Assembly (NCBI GenBank): GCA_025526935.1
Contig: JAHLKD010000008.1
Coordinates: forward strand, 248,001-312,000
Reading direction: 5' to 3'
DNA: 64,000 nucleotides
From: Cladochytrium replicatum
Lineage: Eukaryota; Chytridiomycota; Chytridiomycetes; Cladochytriales; Cladochytriaceae
Part shown: one piece after another, positions 1 through 12,231 of the stretch
Layout: each line of letters opens with the position of its first letter
How positions within the stretch are numbered: the stretch's first letter is position 1
Made by a program: the position numbers and the translations under genes
The notes under the pieces: generated by a model
The model's input: the letters and a program-made list of their open reading frames with translations, nothing else
Databases searched by the model: none
Told to the model about the DNA's origin: nothing

Positions 1-728
1 TTTGGAGGTCTTCGCCCATCCAAAGTAAGCTTCTGCCAATCCAATCTTGGTGGAGGTGGAAGTTTGACCTCCCCACTTTCACTCAGTTTTCTCACATGTG
101 GAAGCGTTAGGATGTGTGGGTTCTTTCCCGTGTAGCCAGAGAAGACCTGTTTTGCCTGATCTGCGCTCAGCTTGATCTTTTGAGGAGGTTCCGTCGACGA
201 GCCAGAATTCTTCGCTTCGAGTTCTACCTCCCATGTACTTTGATCGACCAGCGAGATCTTTCCTTCTCGATGCAGCTGTTCTGGGGTTGGGGGCATCACG
301 CCGGCCTGGACAAGGAAGAGTCAATCAGCTTAACGGCATCTATAAAATCGAAAAGATCATGCCTTTGCAAGTAACCACGCGACACGCTGGGTTGGTTGTG
401 CGCCAACGCTTAGCCAATACTTGATCCGGTCCAAATTCAGTTCGACATTCTTCACAGCCTTGCCCGCTTTTCCGAATTCAAGGGATGCAAGTGGAGCATG
501 GGTCTTCCCATCACGTTGCGCAGGGGCACCGTCGGATGCAACTCGCTCACGCATTTCGTCAATGGTCAGCTCGAATGGATTGTTCGCGGGCCATACGGGC
601 ACGGGGTTGTATGTTCCGACACGTTCAAGAAACTTTCGATCGCGCGGCGAGCGCTTATTTGCGATAACGATTCCGTAGAACGGGTTGTGACTGGCACCCC
701 AGCGAGAAAGTCGGATGCGGATGCCCAT
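1..728 (-). CDS. MRPS16: Mitochondrial small-subunit ribosomal protein bS16m, 3' part cut by window edge
   Basis: The first exon (728 down to 363, 122 codons) opens with the bS16 start [11 protein letters not shown] and continues with [14 protein letters not shown] and [11 protein letters not shown]. It closes with [15 protein letters not shown] and RVAWLLAK, the S16 core that packs on 16S-type rRNA in the mitoribosome. The start was chosen at 728 because homologues begin exactly there; an in-frame ATG 26 codons upstream is less likely. A literal reading stops at 357, but a second exon from 305 to the window edge restores [15 protein letters not shown] and stays open for about 100 codons. The join uses intron 362-306 (57 nt), with donor AAG|GCATGA and acceptor CCAG|GCC, i.e. 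a GC-AG intron. The extension would be longer than bacterial S16, as is common in mitochondrial versions. Family identity is strong; the splice is inference. Confidence 0.87.
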
Positions 729-851
729 ATTTCTTCGTGTCACGTGCACATGACTGTGGGAATTTGGAATTAGTTGACTGATTGGCCACCAGCTGATCTG
801 ATCCACAACGAGTGGGCTCTCTAAGGCGGTCTCAATTGATCTTATTCAAAA

Positions 852-3800
852 ATGTCATCGCCTCAAGTCAACAATGGTACATGTTACCACTGTATGCGGA
901 CAGTGTACCAGATGGAAGCCATCATTGCAGATGGGCGTCTGTATCACAAAGGAGTGAGTTTTATGTGAAATCGAAACTTCTCAACAATTAATAAAAGTCA
1001 TATCCAGTGCTTTAAGTGTGGTGAGTGCAAGAGGACTCTGTCTCTGGCGAACTACGTCTCCGAGCATGGAATCATCTACTGTCACATACACAAGCCAAAG
1101 TCAGTGAACATATCGCCCCATACCCGCGGTCCAAACATGGCAGGGATCGGGGCCGGAAATTCCACAGTTGACACAGAGTCTCTACGTACATCCCCAGAAA
1201 AGTATGATTTACCGCCAAGTCCAGCTAGTTCGCAACACAGGAGGAGCCACGCGACCCCACCTCTACTTTTGAGAATACAATCCACAACAGAGGAGCCAGC
1301 TTCACCAACGACGGAGGAACCTGCAAAACTCATGCGGGCTAAAACCATCGCTTCGCCAACTGTGTCGTCGAAAATTTCTAAAATTTTCAAAAATTCACAA
1401 GGAGGGACTCCAACAACGCCTGTACCGCCAGTCACACAGAGCGGACTTGTCAGCAAGCGAGTCCAGGAATTTCTTGCTGCATCATCTCAGGACAACCTCC
1501 GTAGTCGTGCCGGCTCGTTCATTAGCCGGCCTATTTCTAGCACACATGAAACTCCATCTTCTTCGCATGAACATCCTCGTGACTCTATTGAACGCGATTC
1601 CGATGTTCAAACGATGGGAAACAACCTGGAAGGCCTTGTGGGTGAGCTCGATCGTCTGGAGACTGAGATTTCAGCTTCACGAAAGGGATCAGCGAAGGAG
1701 ATCCGATTTTCAAAACTTCGAAAGTCGAGGGCCGCCACGGAGAATAATCCCACGGGGTTTGTCCCAAACACGCCAAATGCGCCACTGCAAGGTAACATGA
1801 TGGGCCGGGCTCACTCGTCGGTAGTCAGTCCGAGCACGGCAGTATCCCCGTCAACTCCAGGCGAGGATATGCCAGACTACTTTTGGCGTTCCAACTCGAG
1901 GCAGAGCAGCATCTCAGGGGAATCGGATGTTTCAGAGGATCCGGATGATCTGCGTTCGAGCACGGTCAGGCCTGCATTTCAATTTGATCGTGGGGATGAA
2001 GAAGCGAGACTTCCCCTTAAGGTTCTCAGAAAGCCAAGTTTCAAAATTGGACTCGTTTCTTGTGAAGAGAGGCAACACGAAGGGCCGGAGGGCTTACAAT
2101 TCGGATCTGAGATTTCTGGAATCGATCCCGCTGCTGTGTTTCTTCCCTCCATGGAGAGTATTCCGCGATTCAACAAACTGTTAGCAAAAACAAAACCAAA
2201 AGGACACAAATCGGTTCGGAGAAGTTCCATATTCTATTATGTCATCTTAATCTTCCGATATAGCATACGTCTATCGCCGGTGACATAAGCTTCTCAACTG
2301 CTGTATCGCAGACAGGAACGCTCGATATCAGTCCAAACTTTATAATGGGGCTTGTTTCTACAATCAAAAGTGATGTGGCCGAGATCTGTAAAAGGGATCA
2401 AAATGAATCATCCAGGTTCGACCCGGATACGTTCAATCATCTCCTTCGATGTGCACTGGAAGCCACAAGGACTATCATTGAAATTGCGGGACCAGTAGTA
2501 GCTATGGGGAGGTTACGCAAGGCATCACGAGAAATGCAGAAGCTCGAGATAAACCCAACCGCAGGCGTTCCGCAATATCAGGAGCATGCAGAGGCTGAAG
2601 CTGATGAGAAAAAGACTACAAGCTTTAAGGTTGAGTAGATTGCAGTAGTACGATCATGTATCCCTATATAACCGTGCCGTTTGTAGACCCGAGAGTTTCT
2701 CGAGGCGATCACAGAAGTTGTTAGCGCCTACAGGACAAATTTTGACAAGGTACAATCCTCTACTCCTCTCAGTGGTTGATTTCTGATAACTTGGGCAGTG
2801 CCTGGTTAAACCTGTGGAGGGGTACAAGATAGAAGTCATGACACACCAATCATGGACGCTGGACTATCTCTCCTCGTCGGAGGCAGATGAAAAAATTGCG
2901 CTTCACGCGTATATGCAAGCATATCGTCTGGAGCATATCGATGATGATGCAGAATACTACCGTAAATTCTTCGTTGGTCAAGGTTTGTATTAGTCTCAGA
3001 AAGTACCGCAAACTATCAACTCGATGCCGCAGATCATCGAACTTACATTGGAAAAAGTGAAGCCCAAGGAATATCTATCATCTCCATTATTTACGAAGGA
3101 GCAGATGGCGGGGGCCAATACAGAGCTATCGTTCGACAGAAGCAGGTAAAACGCTTCATCTTTCATTCAAAAAGGCTAAATGATGGTTGATAGGTTGCGG
3201 ACATCCGGCTTGTGATCCCCGCCAGCGAAGTTGGGCACACTTCCAAAGTGAGAAAGCCAGCTTACAGAAATGTCCTCAGACTTTTACGGATGTACGCAGC
3301 CGGAGCTAAGTTCCGCAGAACTGTCGAGCCCTCGGTCGAGAAGAAAGTTCTGGCAATGGATGAGCTTCAAGTAAATGACCGTGTTTTGGGATCTTCCCGT
3401 CTAAACTCGAACAAAGGTAACGAAGAGATATAAGTTTGGGATACTTTATTGTAAGTCCGGCCAAACTACCGAAGATGAAATGTTCGGCAACGGTATATCG
3501 GAAGCACTCAAATTTATCCCAAATTAATCGAGGTTGGAGCAGAACACGGCAGCCCATCCTTTGCCAACTTTTTGCGAGTTCTTGGCGAGCAGGTTTCTCT
3601 GAAGGACTTCAAAGGGTTTGCTGCTGGTCTTGACTGCAAGAATGGCCAAACGGGGGGGCACACCGTATGGAGTCTTTGGCGAAACTATGAGTGCACATTC
3701 CATGTTTCGACAATGTTGCCATACAATGCAGACGATCCACAACAAATTCAGCGAAAGCGACATATTGGAAATGGTACGGCGGAATGGTGTTTGACGATCT

Positions 3801-5267
3801 GACCTGCCTGATCAATTATTTTCCCAAGATTTGGTTTGCGTTGTGTTTTTGGACGGGAATGGATCTGCTTTTGATCCGTTGTGCATTCACTCTCAATTCC
3901 TCCACGTTTTCATTGTCGTCTCGGAGGAGGCAAGGGAGACGATGGATGAGCTGGACTCTCCAGTGTACCGGGTCACTGTGACGTCAAACTTGGAAGTACC
4001 AACCTTTGGCCCACCATTACCGAGCCCGCCTCTGTTCTACAACGCCTATACGTTGCGCGAATTCATATTTGCGAAGAGTAAGTATTTTTCTTCGTCTCGA
4101 TTGTGCATTATGATCAAAAATGGCATTTCCAGTGATCAACGGAGAGAATGCAGCGTATAAATGTTAGTAGAGTTTTGGATTCATATTGTGCCCGGATCTA
4201 ACGAGACATACTCAACATTAGCGTCGCGCTTTCTCAGGCCACACACGCGAACGAGAAATGCCCTATTCGACGATATTGTGAAAGAGGCGTTGTCAGGCAA
4301 AGAGAAAGACCCCAACTTAAGGAAAGGCTCTGTTTCCGACAGATCGATAGGTTCTATAATGTCTATCGACACGACTGGCAGCCAACAGCTTCGAAGCTCT
4401 GTGACATCCCACAGCCTCCAAACATCGGGGCCACCTTCCAGACGGTCATCACTGTTCCCATCTTTCCCTTTGCTGCAGAGAAAATCGAGTACATCGGGGT
4501 CTCCTGTGGGCAACCGCACTGTGATGGAGCCGCCTACTTCGCAATCTTCGTCAGAAGAAGAGAGCGTAGATGACAACCGAAGCAGTACCAACTCAACCTC
4601 GAGGGAAAGCAGCCAGAAAGAGTCGAGAAAGGGAAGCAATGCAGACTCAAGGAAGGGGAGCGACGCCAAGGCACCTCCACAGGCACCAGCCGGAGACACC
4701 AAAGAAGTTGAAGCAAATATAGGTGAATCAGAAGAACGCGGAATAAGCAAGAGAAAGTCCACGAAGAAGCAATGTCGCTCCGTGGACACATTAGTTGCAG
4801 ACCAGAAGCAGATTCTTCGAACAAATTCAATCGGATATAACGGCAAATCTGACGATGGAGGATCTCCAGTAGGAACGCGGACCCCGAAAACAGATACTCC
4901 CCAATCGATCTCAAAGCGTAAGTGCCGTCTGACTTGCAAAGGGTTTTCTGAAATTCGTTGAATTTTTTTAAGGTAAAGCTTTGTCTTCGCATAACCTAAG
5001 GAAGTCGCACGATTCGTTGAACGATGCTCTTTGCACCGCATCTTCCGGTGACGGTCAGTATTGTTTGATTTGCTGGGAGTCGATTGCTGAATTGTGCTCA
5101 CAGACATAAACTCTTCACGCAAATCAGCAAAGTCTCATTTGTTCGGATCTCTTTCTTTCAAGCATCGCCGTCAAATCAAAACTGGTTCTGCGGCCGATCT
5201 TGCTTCGTCCAAAGAGAACGTCTGCAAATCACAGACTGAGTCAAACAGCGAAGCTCACGACACATAG
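852..5267 (+). CDS. LIM domain plus Rap/Ran-GAP domain protein (14 exons)
   Basis: Exons read by hand: 852-953, 1008-2240 (donor uncertain), 2312-2629, 2687-2749, 2799-2982, 3033-3145, 3194-3370, 3426-3492, 3543-3773, 3829-4077, 4133-4162, 4222-4917, 4973-5053, 5104-5267; about 1235 aa. Residues ~12-65 form a LIM zinc finger split by intron 1: CYHC, then HKGCFKCGEC, then CHIH, all eight ligands in place. A long Ser/Pro-rich linker follows. The exons from ~3194 to 4300 give a Rap-GAP fold: KFGILYCKSGQTTEDEMFGN, EHGSPSFANFL, FKGFAAGLD, FHVSTMLPY, QRKRHIGND and VPTFGPPLP. The Asn in IGND corresponds to the catalytic Asn-thumb of Rap1GAP. The C-terminus is Ser/Lys-rich and disordered. Predicted role: GTPase activation of a Rap/Ras-like GTPase, targeted through LIM contacts. 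The function is from family knowledge; the substrate is unknown. Confidence 0.88.
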
Positions 5268-5914
5268 CTGAAACCATTGAAAAAATCTCTTCCTCATGAA
5301 TTCATTGCTTTTTTCTATTTCATTTGATTTGATCAATAAAAGACAGAGCGGATGAATTTTGAGTTTAACCATCAAAATTTGGACATTCCTTGAATCGTTT
5401 ACAGAAAAGAAGAAAAATCGGCGCATATGCCCTTACTCTGATAATAAAGGATGTATTCCTCTTTTGGAATACTTCTCGTAGCTCAATTCATCCGCCCAAA
5501 AAATGCACACTCGGACCGGTAACCAGCAAAAGAATTACGAAGAAAAGAAATCCATGGAGAAAGAAAGCACAGAGAACCGGTGCAGACATTTGACCTTTGA
5601 AATGATGACATAAAGCTGAGAATGCTAACAAGACAAAATATTGAGTGGACGCATTAGGTCACAATGCAGATTGTGAGAAACTAAAACATAAAACGAACGA
5701 ATGAATATACACAAGCTGTACAATGGTGAAGCCAGATCAATCCATCTGGGACAAGCCGTGTAAAATCCAACCCGTATCTCGAAGGGGTTAACAGAAAAAA
5801 ATATGATGATCATAACGAAAGAAAGGTAAGAGAGGTAACGAGTGGATTTAACCACTATTTGCAATTGTCCTTTTTAATACGGAAGAGGGGACCAGATAAG
5901 GTAGAGGGGATTGC
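5268..5914. other. Spacer between two convergent gene ends
   Basis: AT-rich DNA between the convergent 3' ends of the Rap-GAP gene and the PAS-protein gene. I see only short open frames without recognisable motifs, and no RNA gene or repeat. Confidence 0.5.
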
Positions 5915-7719
5915 TCAGCGACCAATCGGCAAAAAGTTGCCAACAATCAACGCGGGGACCCCAAACAAGTCCAACTTGACGGTAAAGCAGGTCGCGCAGA
6001 CCACGTGCCCTCCATCGGGACGAACAATGGTGCTTTTCTCCTTGAAGGAAATGCCTGATCCGATTTGATTCTCTGGTGCCACAATCTTTGAGAATTGCTC
6101 CCAGTAAATTGCGGACGAGCGCCCGTCCATGAGTTCAGTGACCAATAGTGGTCCCGGCTTCTTGAGCCCAAGCTGTTGCAGAAGGAGTGCTCGCTTCCTA
6201 TCATTGTCGTTGTCGCACCCTGTCGCGTCTCCCACCTGCGCAGTGGAAGGAGAAGGTTGAAGCGACTTGGTGCCCGGTAGCAGAGGACCAGACACAGGGA
6301 TGGGCGGGTACGCCGGTTTGCCAGCCTCATCTTCAAGACCTGAAGAGAGGCTAGACGTTCCCGAGGACGAAGAGGATGCTGTCTGGGATGTTGAGGTCCC
6401 AGCTGCGATGTTGAAGATCCGTTCACGCTTCCACCCCGTCAATTCCTCAAACTCTAGCCCAACAAGAACCACTTCGCCGTTTGGTCGCCACACCGCGGTC
6501 GGAGTACCGCTGACGGACATGGCAAACTCTAATTCAATGATGCTTCGCTGGAAACAGCGCTCGGAGAGCTCCATGTCTTCCTTCGACAACGATGCCTGTC
6601 GCGCAATAAACGACGGACGGATCTGGGCGAGGGCCGAGAGCACCCTAAGACCCTCCCAACGTCCAAGTCGACCAGCGCGTGCTTGACAGACAAGACGATC
6701 GAATCCGTATCTGTCGTCGTACGGCGTGTTTGCCTTGGTTGGTTTCTCCCTGGACGAATCACGCGGTGTCGTCGATACGTCAATGTCTGACGCGGGGGAA
6801 GGTACACAGCGGCTTGAGGCGAAAGGTTCGACATGGAGTTTTGCCTTTTTCCGCATTCCAGGTGCATCCACCATCTTTGTCTCGCATTCGATTTTCGCAG
6901 CCAATGTGGAATCAACATCTTCCCATACGTGTTTTCTTGATGTCGGAATATTGCGTAGTGGTCCCAGACAGCTTTTGGGAGAAGCCTCAGGAGACGGGAG
7001 TGATACATCGAGTGATGCTACTACGTTCATCGTAGCCGAAGAGACGCTCAAGGCCTCAAACGGTGATATAGCAGGGGTATCTATTTCGTCGATCTGCGGT
7101 TTCTGTATAGACAAGCACTCAAACGTGTTCGGAAGGATGTTGGTTGACGAAGGAGACTCGTGAGGTGGAGGCAACGCGAATGATGGATCAAAGAGCATAG
7201 CGGTCAGTGAGCCAACGTCGTTCACGGATCCCATTGCGACGGCTGCTGCTGCTGCTACTGCTGCGTTGTTGCTGGCGTTCATCATTGTAAAGTTTGGGAA
7301 CAGCATCATGGGATCAAGCATTCCGGTTGGGTATCGAGGTGTTGGAGGGTTTACAGACATCGACGCTGGCCACCATGGCATATAGAACGACGAGGGATCC
7401 TGCGGCATTTGTGGGGTGGCCGGTGTCGGGAAATTTTGTTGCTGCTTGCGTGGGGCTCCCATGTCGGGCTGTTGATGTTTTGACAATGCTTCGGCGACGG
7501 CGGCAACCATAACAGCAGCCATAACAGGATCGGAGTGGCTGTTCAGCTGAGCAACATCTTGGCTCGGCTGTTCGGATATTAAGGCCGAGGAGCGCGTATT
7601 TCCGACTGCTCGCTTGCCATTAGTGGGAATAGGAACACTGGATGTCAGGTTCAATCAAACAGTTGAGCTTTGGGCTTCCTTCAAGCCTACCTCTCGGAAT
7701 GGCGACACTTGACAACCAT
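5915..7719 (-). CDS. PAS-domain protein of the ERT1/AcuK gluconeogenesis-regulator family, apparently lacking the zinc cluster
   Basis: Two exons: 7719-7691, starting MVVKCRHSE, and 7637-5915; 583 aa with an exact codon count. The alternative start inside exon 2 would be TTG, so the spliced ATG is preferred. The C-terminal third matches the PAS region of fungal ERT1/Rds2 and AcuK/AcuM regulators. It has IRPSFIARQASLSKEDM, ERCFQRSIIE, SGTPTAVWRPNGEVVLVG and FEELTGWKRE. The end half has ELMDGRSSAIYWEQF, then CATCFTVKLDLFGVP and IVGNFLPIG. Between the PAS halves is a Ser-rich insert. The N-terminal ~300 aa is low complexity with Ala, Pro and Met runs. Family members carry an N-terminal Zn2Cys6 DNA-binding cluster; none is visible in either exon or in upstream frames. 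It may therefore act without direct DNA binding, or a further 5' exon was missed. Family assignment is good; the regulatory role is inferred. Confidence 0.75.
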
Positions 7720-9085
7720 TTGGTGGGAATGGGCCCAAATCAATGGGGGAGAACCCGTTCAGCAATTAAAGAATGATAACAAAGTTGTCCGAGGATAAAT
7801 AGTCAAACATGCCAAGCGACAAGAGCAGATAAGATAAGGGAACTCACAATTAACCAATGAGATCGTTCAACAGAGAGCTGTATTTAGTGATCGTGAGAGG
7901 AACACTCTTGTGGGGTAGGAGGAGATATTTCACCAAGTATTATAGTAAAAGTACGGCCAAACCGAATTCTAGGGCTCTGGACGTTAGGCGGGTGTCATCC
8001 AGCACTCTAATATGTTTTCGGATTAGCTCAGGGTGAAAATGTGATCCAGTCGCGAAAACGAAGTGGCAGCACGCGATCAGGTCAGCGGAGAACCACGTGA
8101 CCAGTTTGCCTCAATTTGCACGACGAACAAGAAGGTGAAGTGGAGGAAAGGCAGAGAAGAAAACCGTATTCGTGGGTTGTTTGTAATGCCCACGTTTGAC
8201 GAGAAGCGCTTGCCTGTTGTTCATATATATTATTATCAAGTTGCTAGAGTACGCTGTGGAAATTGCGAAAAACCCTTTGGGCTTCATGCGAGACTGTTAT
8301 GTTTTGGAAGTGGTCAGTTGCCATGATTTTGTGTAAAATGCTCACTGAGGTCAGACACCAGATATTTATCGCAATTACCCCACTCATCAAGGGGTGCGTA
8401 AAAAGTACAACTGTGATCTTGCCAACAAACATGAAACCTGTGGTGGCATGGGACCGGAAAAATGTTATCTCAATAAACCATGGTGTCGTGGGATTACAAG
8501 ACAAGAAACAGAAGCAACATGAAGCATTTGCCGTTATTATTTTTCTTCGCGATAGTTGAAACATTGGTTATCATTTTCTATTTTTGGTGTTGTGAGGGAT
8601 GGTGCTGAGCATTTGTCCATCAGGCGGGCATGCTTCGCACTGCGCCATTCAGTTGGCGTCTTTGGGAGGAGGTCTTCGGTCGACAACTTAGTGTAGCAAT
8701 GTATCTTTCAAAACCGTGTGCTCATTGCTTTTACCCGTCTAGCTTGGAGTCAGGCTGAACGGTGAACTGGATGGAGAACGATTTTGTAGAATCCCCTGTC
8801 CATCCTCTTCGCGTTGGGTTTGCCCGGTGGTCCACTCCTTGCATGGTCAAACTTCAGGAAGAAAGTCTGCGAGATCGATTCTCCAAGATAGCACAAAGTC
8901 CAGAGTGACGTCACCAACAAAGTGAATTGGTTCTGCAAACAGAACCAACGACCTGTGGAGCGTGCAGATTGAGTGGGCCGAGAGATTAGCTGAGGAATCA
9001 AAGTGAATTTCGTGGTTTGACTTCGAGCCGAATCCACTCACGCTTTGACAGGGGTACTTTAGATCCGCTTGCAATGACCTTTTGA
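7720..9085. other. Intergenic region, no gene recognised
   Basis: Contains only short frames with no family signature. The part from ~8690 may hold the decayed 5' end of the channel pseudogene that follows, but no ankyrin or membrane segment can be read there with confidence. The first few hundred bases are the likely promoter of the PAS-protein gene. Confidence 0.4.
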
Positions 9086-12006
9086 ATGTTCACCCACTGT
9101 ACTCCTCTGCATCGTCCGGTGATATCAAGAAACTGAAACGTCTCTTTGCTCGATACGGCCAAGATTTCATGTCCAAACCTGGTAGGGAACTATGGACTCT
9201 TCCCTACATTCATTAATTATGAATTGCCCCGGCTGGATGGGCACACCATTCTACATCACGTTATTCTTGCGATGAGTCCCACTCGTTTACCGGATTCCGA
9301 TCGGCAGAACTATCTTGATGTACTCGACTGGATTCTCTCAGATTCAACTATGACTGCTCGCCTTGGTATCGGTGAATGATGGGTTATCAAGCTCGTTAGC
9401 TCTTGCTTCTTAGTAAACACTGCCCAGTGGAGAAGACTTCCCGATTGGCGGGAATGACACCTGCCTTCATCGCTGTCCTCACCAAGGATATTGAGGTTCT
9501 TCAGCTCTTGCTATCCCGCGGTGCAGATCTGGAGAAACCTCGCGTGACTGGAAAATATTTCAGCCGCAAGGTGACCTGCATTACGGCGACAGTGTGATCT
9601 CGTTCGCGGTTTGCTCGAGGAACCTTCAAATTGTGAAATTTCTCGTGGAGAGTGTGATCTCGATCTGAACACAGCTGATTCGTACGGCAACACACAGCTT
9701 CATTTGTTTGCATGGCATGGAATGACTGAGACCAAAGACGACCTTGGTGAGCCGTGGCGATACTACGTCCAGGTTGGGGCCAATCTGCGGAAGAGTAACA
9801 AGGAACGGCTCACGCCTTTACTGATTGCAGCCGCACGACGGTCCGGATGCTAATCGATGAAGGGCGGGTTGAGCTGTGGAGCTACGGCGAGTCATGGAAT
9901 CGTTTAAGTGCAATGGAAATTTTCACTGAATTGCATTCCAGAATGTTTGCTATATGTACCCGCTCATTGATTTGGACACTAAGCGTCCCGAGCGAAGCAT
10001 TGCGCATCAACCACCCACCGCCCTTGAATTGATAGTAGCAAATGAAGTAAGCAATAGTAAGCAATAGTCCGCGGATGAAGTAAGCAAATGTCCGCGGTGT
10101 TCCTGCTGTTGTTCATGATTAAATTGCTAGGATCACAAAATGATCTCGATTCTAGAAGTCAAATGGGCCAAATACGCCTACGCTCTGTTTATGACGTTTT
10201 CTTCTAAGGCGACTGTGGACCCGTCAAAGTAATTCCGACGCTTTTCTGCAAAGACTTCGGTAAGCGTCGCGTCATGTGGTAGGAGCAATATGCGCAATGG
10301 AAAGCAGGATAACACGAAGGAAGGCTGCATTGTCAGGTTGTGCTTGGAAAGTACATTAGCGCTCACCAATCTAGACCGCCTTATTGCCGGATTCACCGAG
10401 TTGCAAAATTTGGGGTGGCAGCGCTTCTTTTTGGTGGTAAGCATCCATCCTCTTTGACGCTATTGTCTCTGCTGATCCTCGTCAGGGATTGGACGTTTCC
10501 CTGAGTGTGTAGATGAACAAATCGCTCTGTGCGGCCGCAGTTACGTGTGGTTCACGAATCAAGTTATTGCTGAGAATGCTGTATTGGGCGTTGCAGGATA
10601 AGCATTAGGAATATGATTTTAGAGAGCAGAAATAATGCTTGCTATCTAGTTGGTTGTTCCTTCTTATTTACACGAAGGGACCTTCGTGAAATCACTTGGA
10701 CCGCTCGCCCTGGTCCTTGTTCATGTGGTTAGCCTGGACGTTCTCAGGTTCACGCATGTCGCTTGCGTGTTAGTTTTTGGTTTGGTTTCGCCGAAGCGAT
10801 GTTCTTGCAGCTCGCTCCACACGGTGAATTTTCGAGCATTGCAGAAGCTGCCGCACAAGCGAATAACTCGTTCAACACTTTTACGGGATCACCCGCGCAA
10901 ACGGACGATGTTGGAAAGACAAGCTGGAATTCGCTGCGGCAATCCGTTTTGCACATATTGAGACGGCTATTCGGACTAGCAAACAATGGTGGGCTGACCC
11001 TGTTTGCGCATCAAGTGGTAACGTGTCTGATCTCAAATTTGCAGACGATATGCGGATGTCTCCCACTCCTGCTTTGGCGGTTCTATTTTTCTATGTGTAC
11101 AGTGAATATAACAGACGCTGAAATTGTCGTCTATCTTTGTAATAATCATGTATTTAGCAGTGTTTGCTGTCATGATTGTCTTGCTTAACATCCTCATTGC
11201 AATGCTCACCAATATGTTCAGTAAGGTAATGACGAGGAACCTTGAAATAAATCTGAACAGCTTTGGCTCATTCAATGGGCTGAACTCATCATGCGGGCCA
11301 CACGCTATTTGACCAACGCGCTGTGTTGTCTACAGCAGTTGGTTTCCGCCTTGATGATGGGGATCTTTCCTTTGACCTCCCTGCACTGTGTCACTCAGAC
11401 GCCAAGAAAGCTCATTTGGCGCGAAGGAAGCGAAGAGAGACCCTCCAGCGCCGGTATACTTACCGGACAGATGCTATGGATTCTAACGAAGGATATCTAG
11501 GAGGGTACGAAGATGTGCTGTTGATTCCTGTTGATGGTCCCCAATGACGGGTTACTTTGCGATCAGAGCCAGATGCTGTTCTGAGGGACATTGGCGACAC
11601 GATTATCAGCAGACAGCAACAGCGCTTGACATTGCAAGGGAAACTCACTGTTCCAGGCGCTGCGCGATGGAAGAAACAAACTGAAGTTGCTCTTGAAGCG
11701 AACGACGGAGTTGTGGTGAATGAGGAACAGCCAGCAATAATGCCCGAGAAGGTTGACGCGAGCGCTGCTGTCAGCTATGTGGTCCCCACACTGATGCGGG
11801 CCACACCTCAGTCTATTTTGAGCAACTGGAATAGGAATAGGGGAGTTTGGGCAGCAAGAACGAAACGCGAGAAGAATCCCAAAAAGAGAGACGACACGCT
11901 TCAGCTCGAAGAGGAGGAGGAAGAACGATTGTCTGCCCAACAACAGCTAGAAGTTCTAGAGGAAGAAGACCGAGGCTCAGCTCCTCAACCAGGATCAATC
12001 AAATGA
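9086..12006 (+). pseudogene. Broken ankyrin-repeat / TRPV-like cation channel gene
   Basis: Pieces of one protein appear in order but in changing frames. Ankyrin segments come first: LDGHTILHHVIL (~9235), TPAFIAVLTKDIEVLQLLL (~9455), GDLHYGDSVISFAV (~9572), YGNTQLHLFAWHGM (~9683) and LTPLLIAA (~9808). Pre-membrane motifs follow: VELWSYGES (~9868), MYPLIDLDTKRPE (~9952) and VKWAKYAYAL (~10165). Pore-side hydrophobic segments are FWFGFAEAMFLQLAP (~10770) and VFAVMIVLLNILIAMLTNMF (~11160), the last typical of TRP S6. An acidic tail ends at 12006. Some gaps are ordinary introns, such as 9375 to about 9433. Others are single-base slips with no usable splice sites (near 9563, 9647, 9846, 9893 and 10760), and an in-frame TGA lies at 11545-11547. 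Either a decayed gene or a locus with assembly indels. Confidence 0.6.
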
Positions 12007-12231
12007 CGAAAGTGGTGGACGCGCTCCCCCTATAAGCTCTGTTGTCCTGTTGGAAATGCTCCGAAATAAAAGTTCAGTCTTCTTTACTAAAAAATAACGC
12101 AAAAAGTAACATTGGTAATGGCGCAGTAAGTTCACAGAGGATGCCGTGGTGATTGGGCGACACGACACACAGCTCGTTTCTCTGGGAAACATTTTCCATT
12201 CCGGCGTTTTCATCGCTCGTATACGCAAAGA

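Noticed and set aside
4181-5122. Minus-strand open frame of 313 codons
   Set aside because: Exact shadow of the Ser-rich C-terminal exons of the Rap-GAP gene; composition (many Ser/Leu) is as expected for an antisense of Ser/Glu codons.
8063-8564. Open frames on both strands in the 7.7-9.1 kb spacer
   Set aside because: Short, overlapping on opposite strands, no motif, no plausible splice chain.
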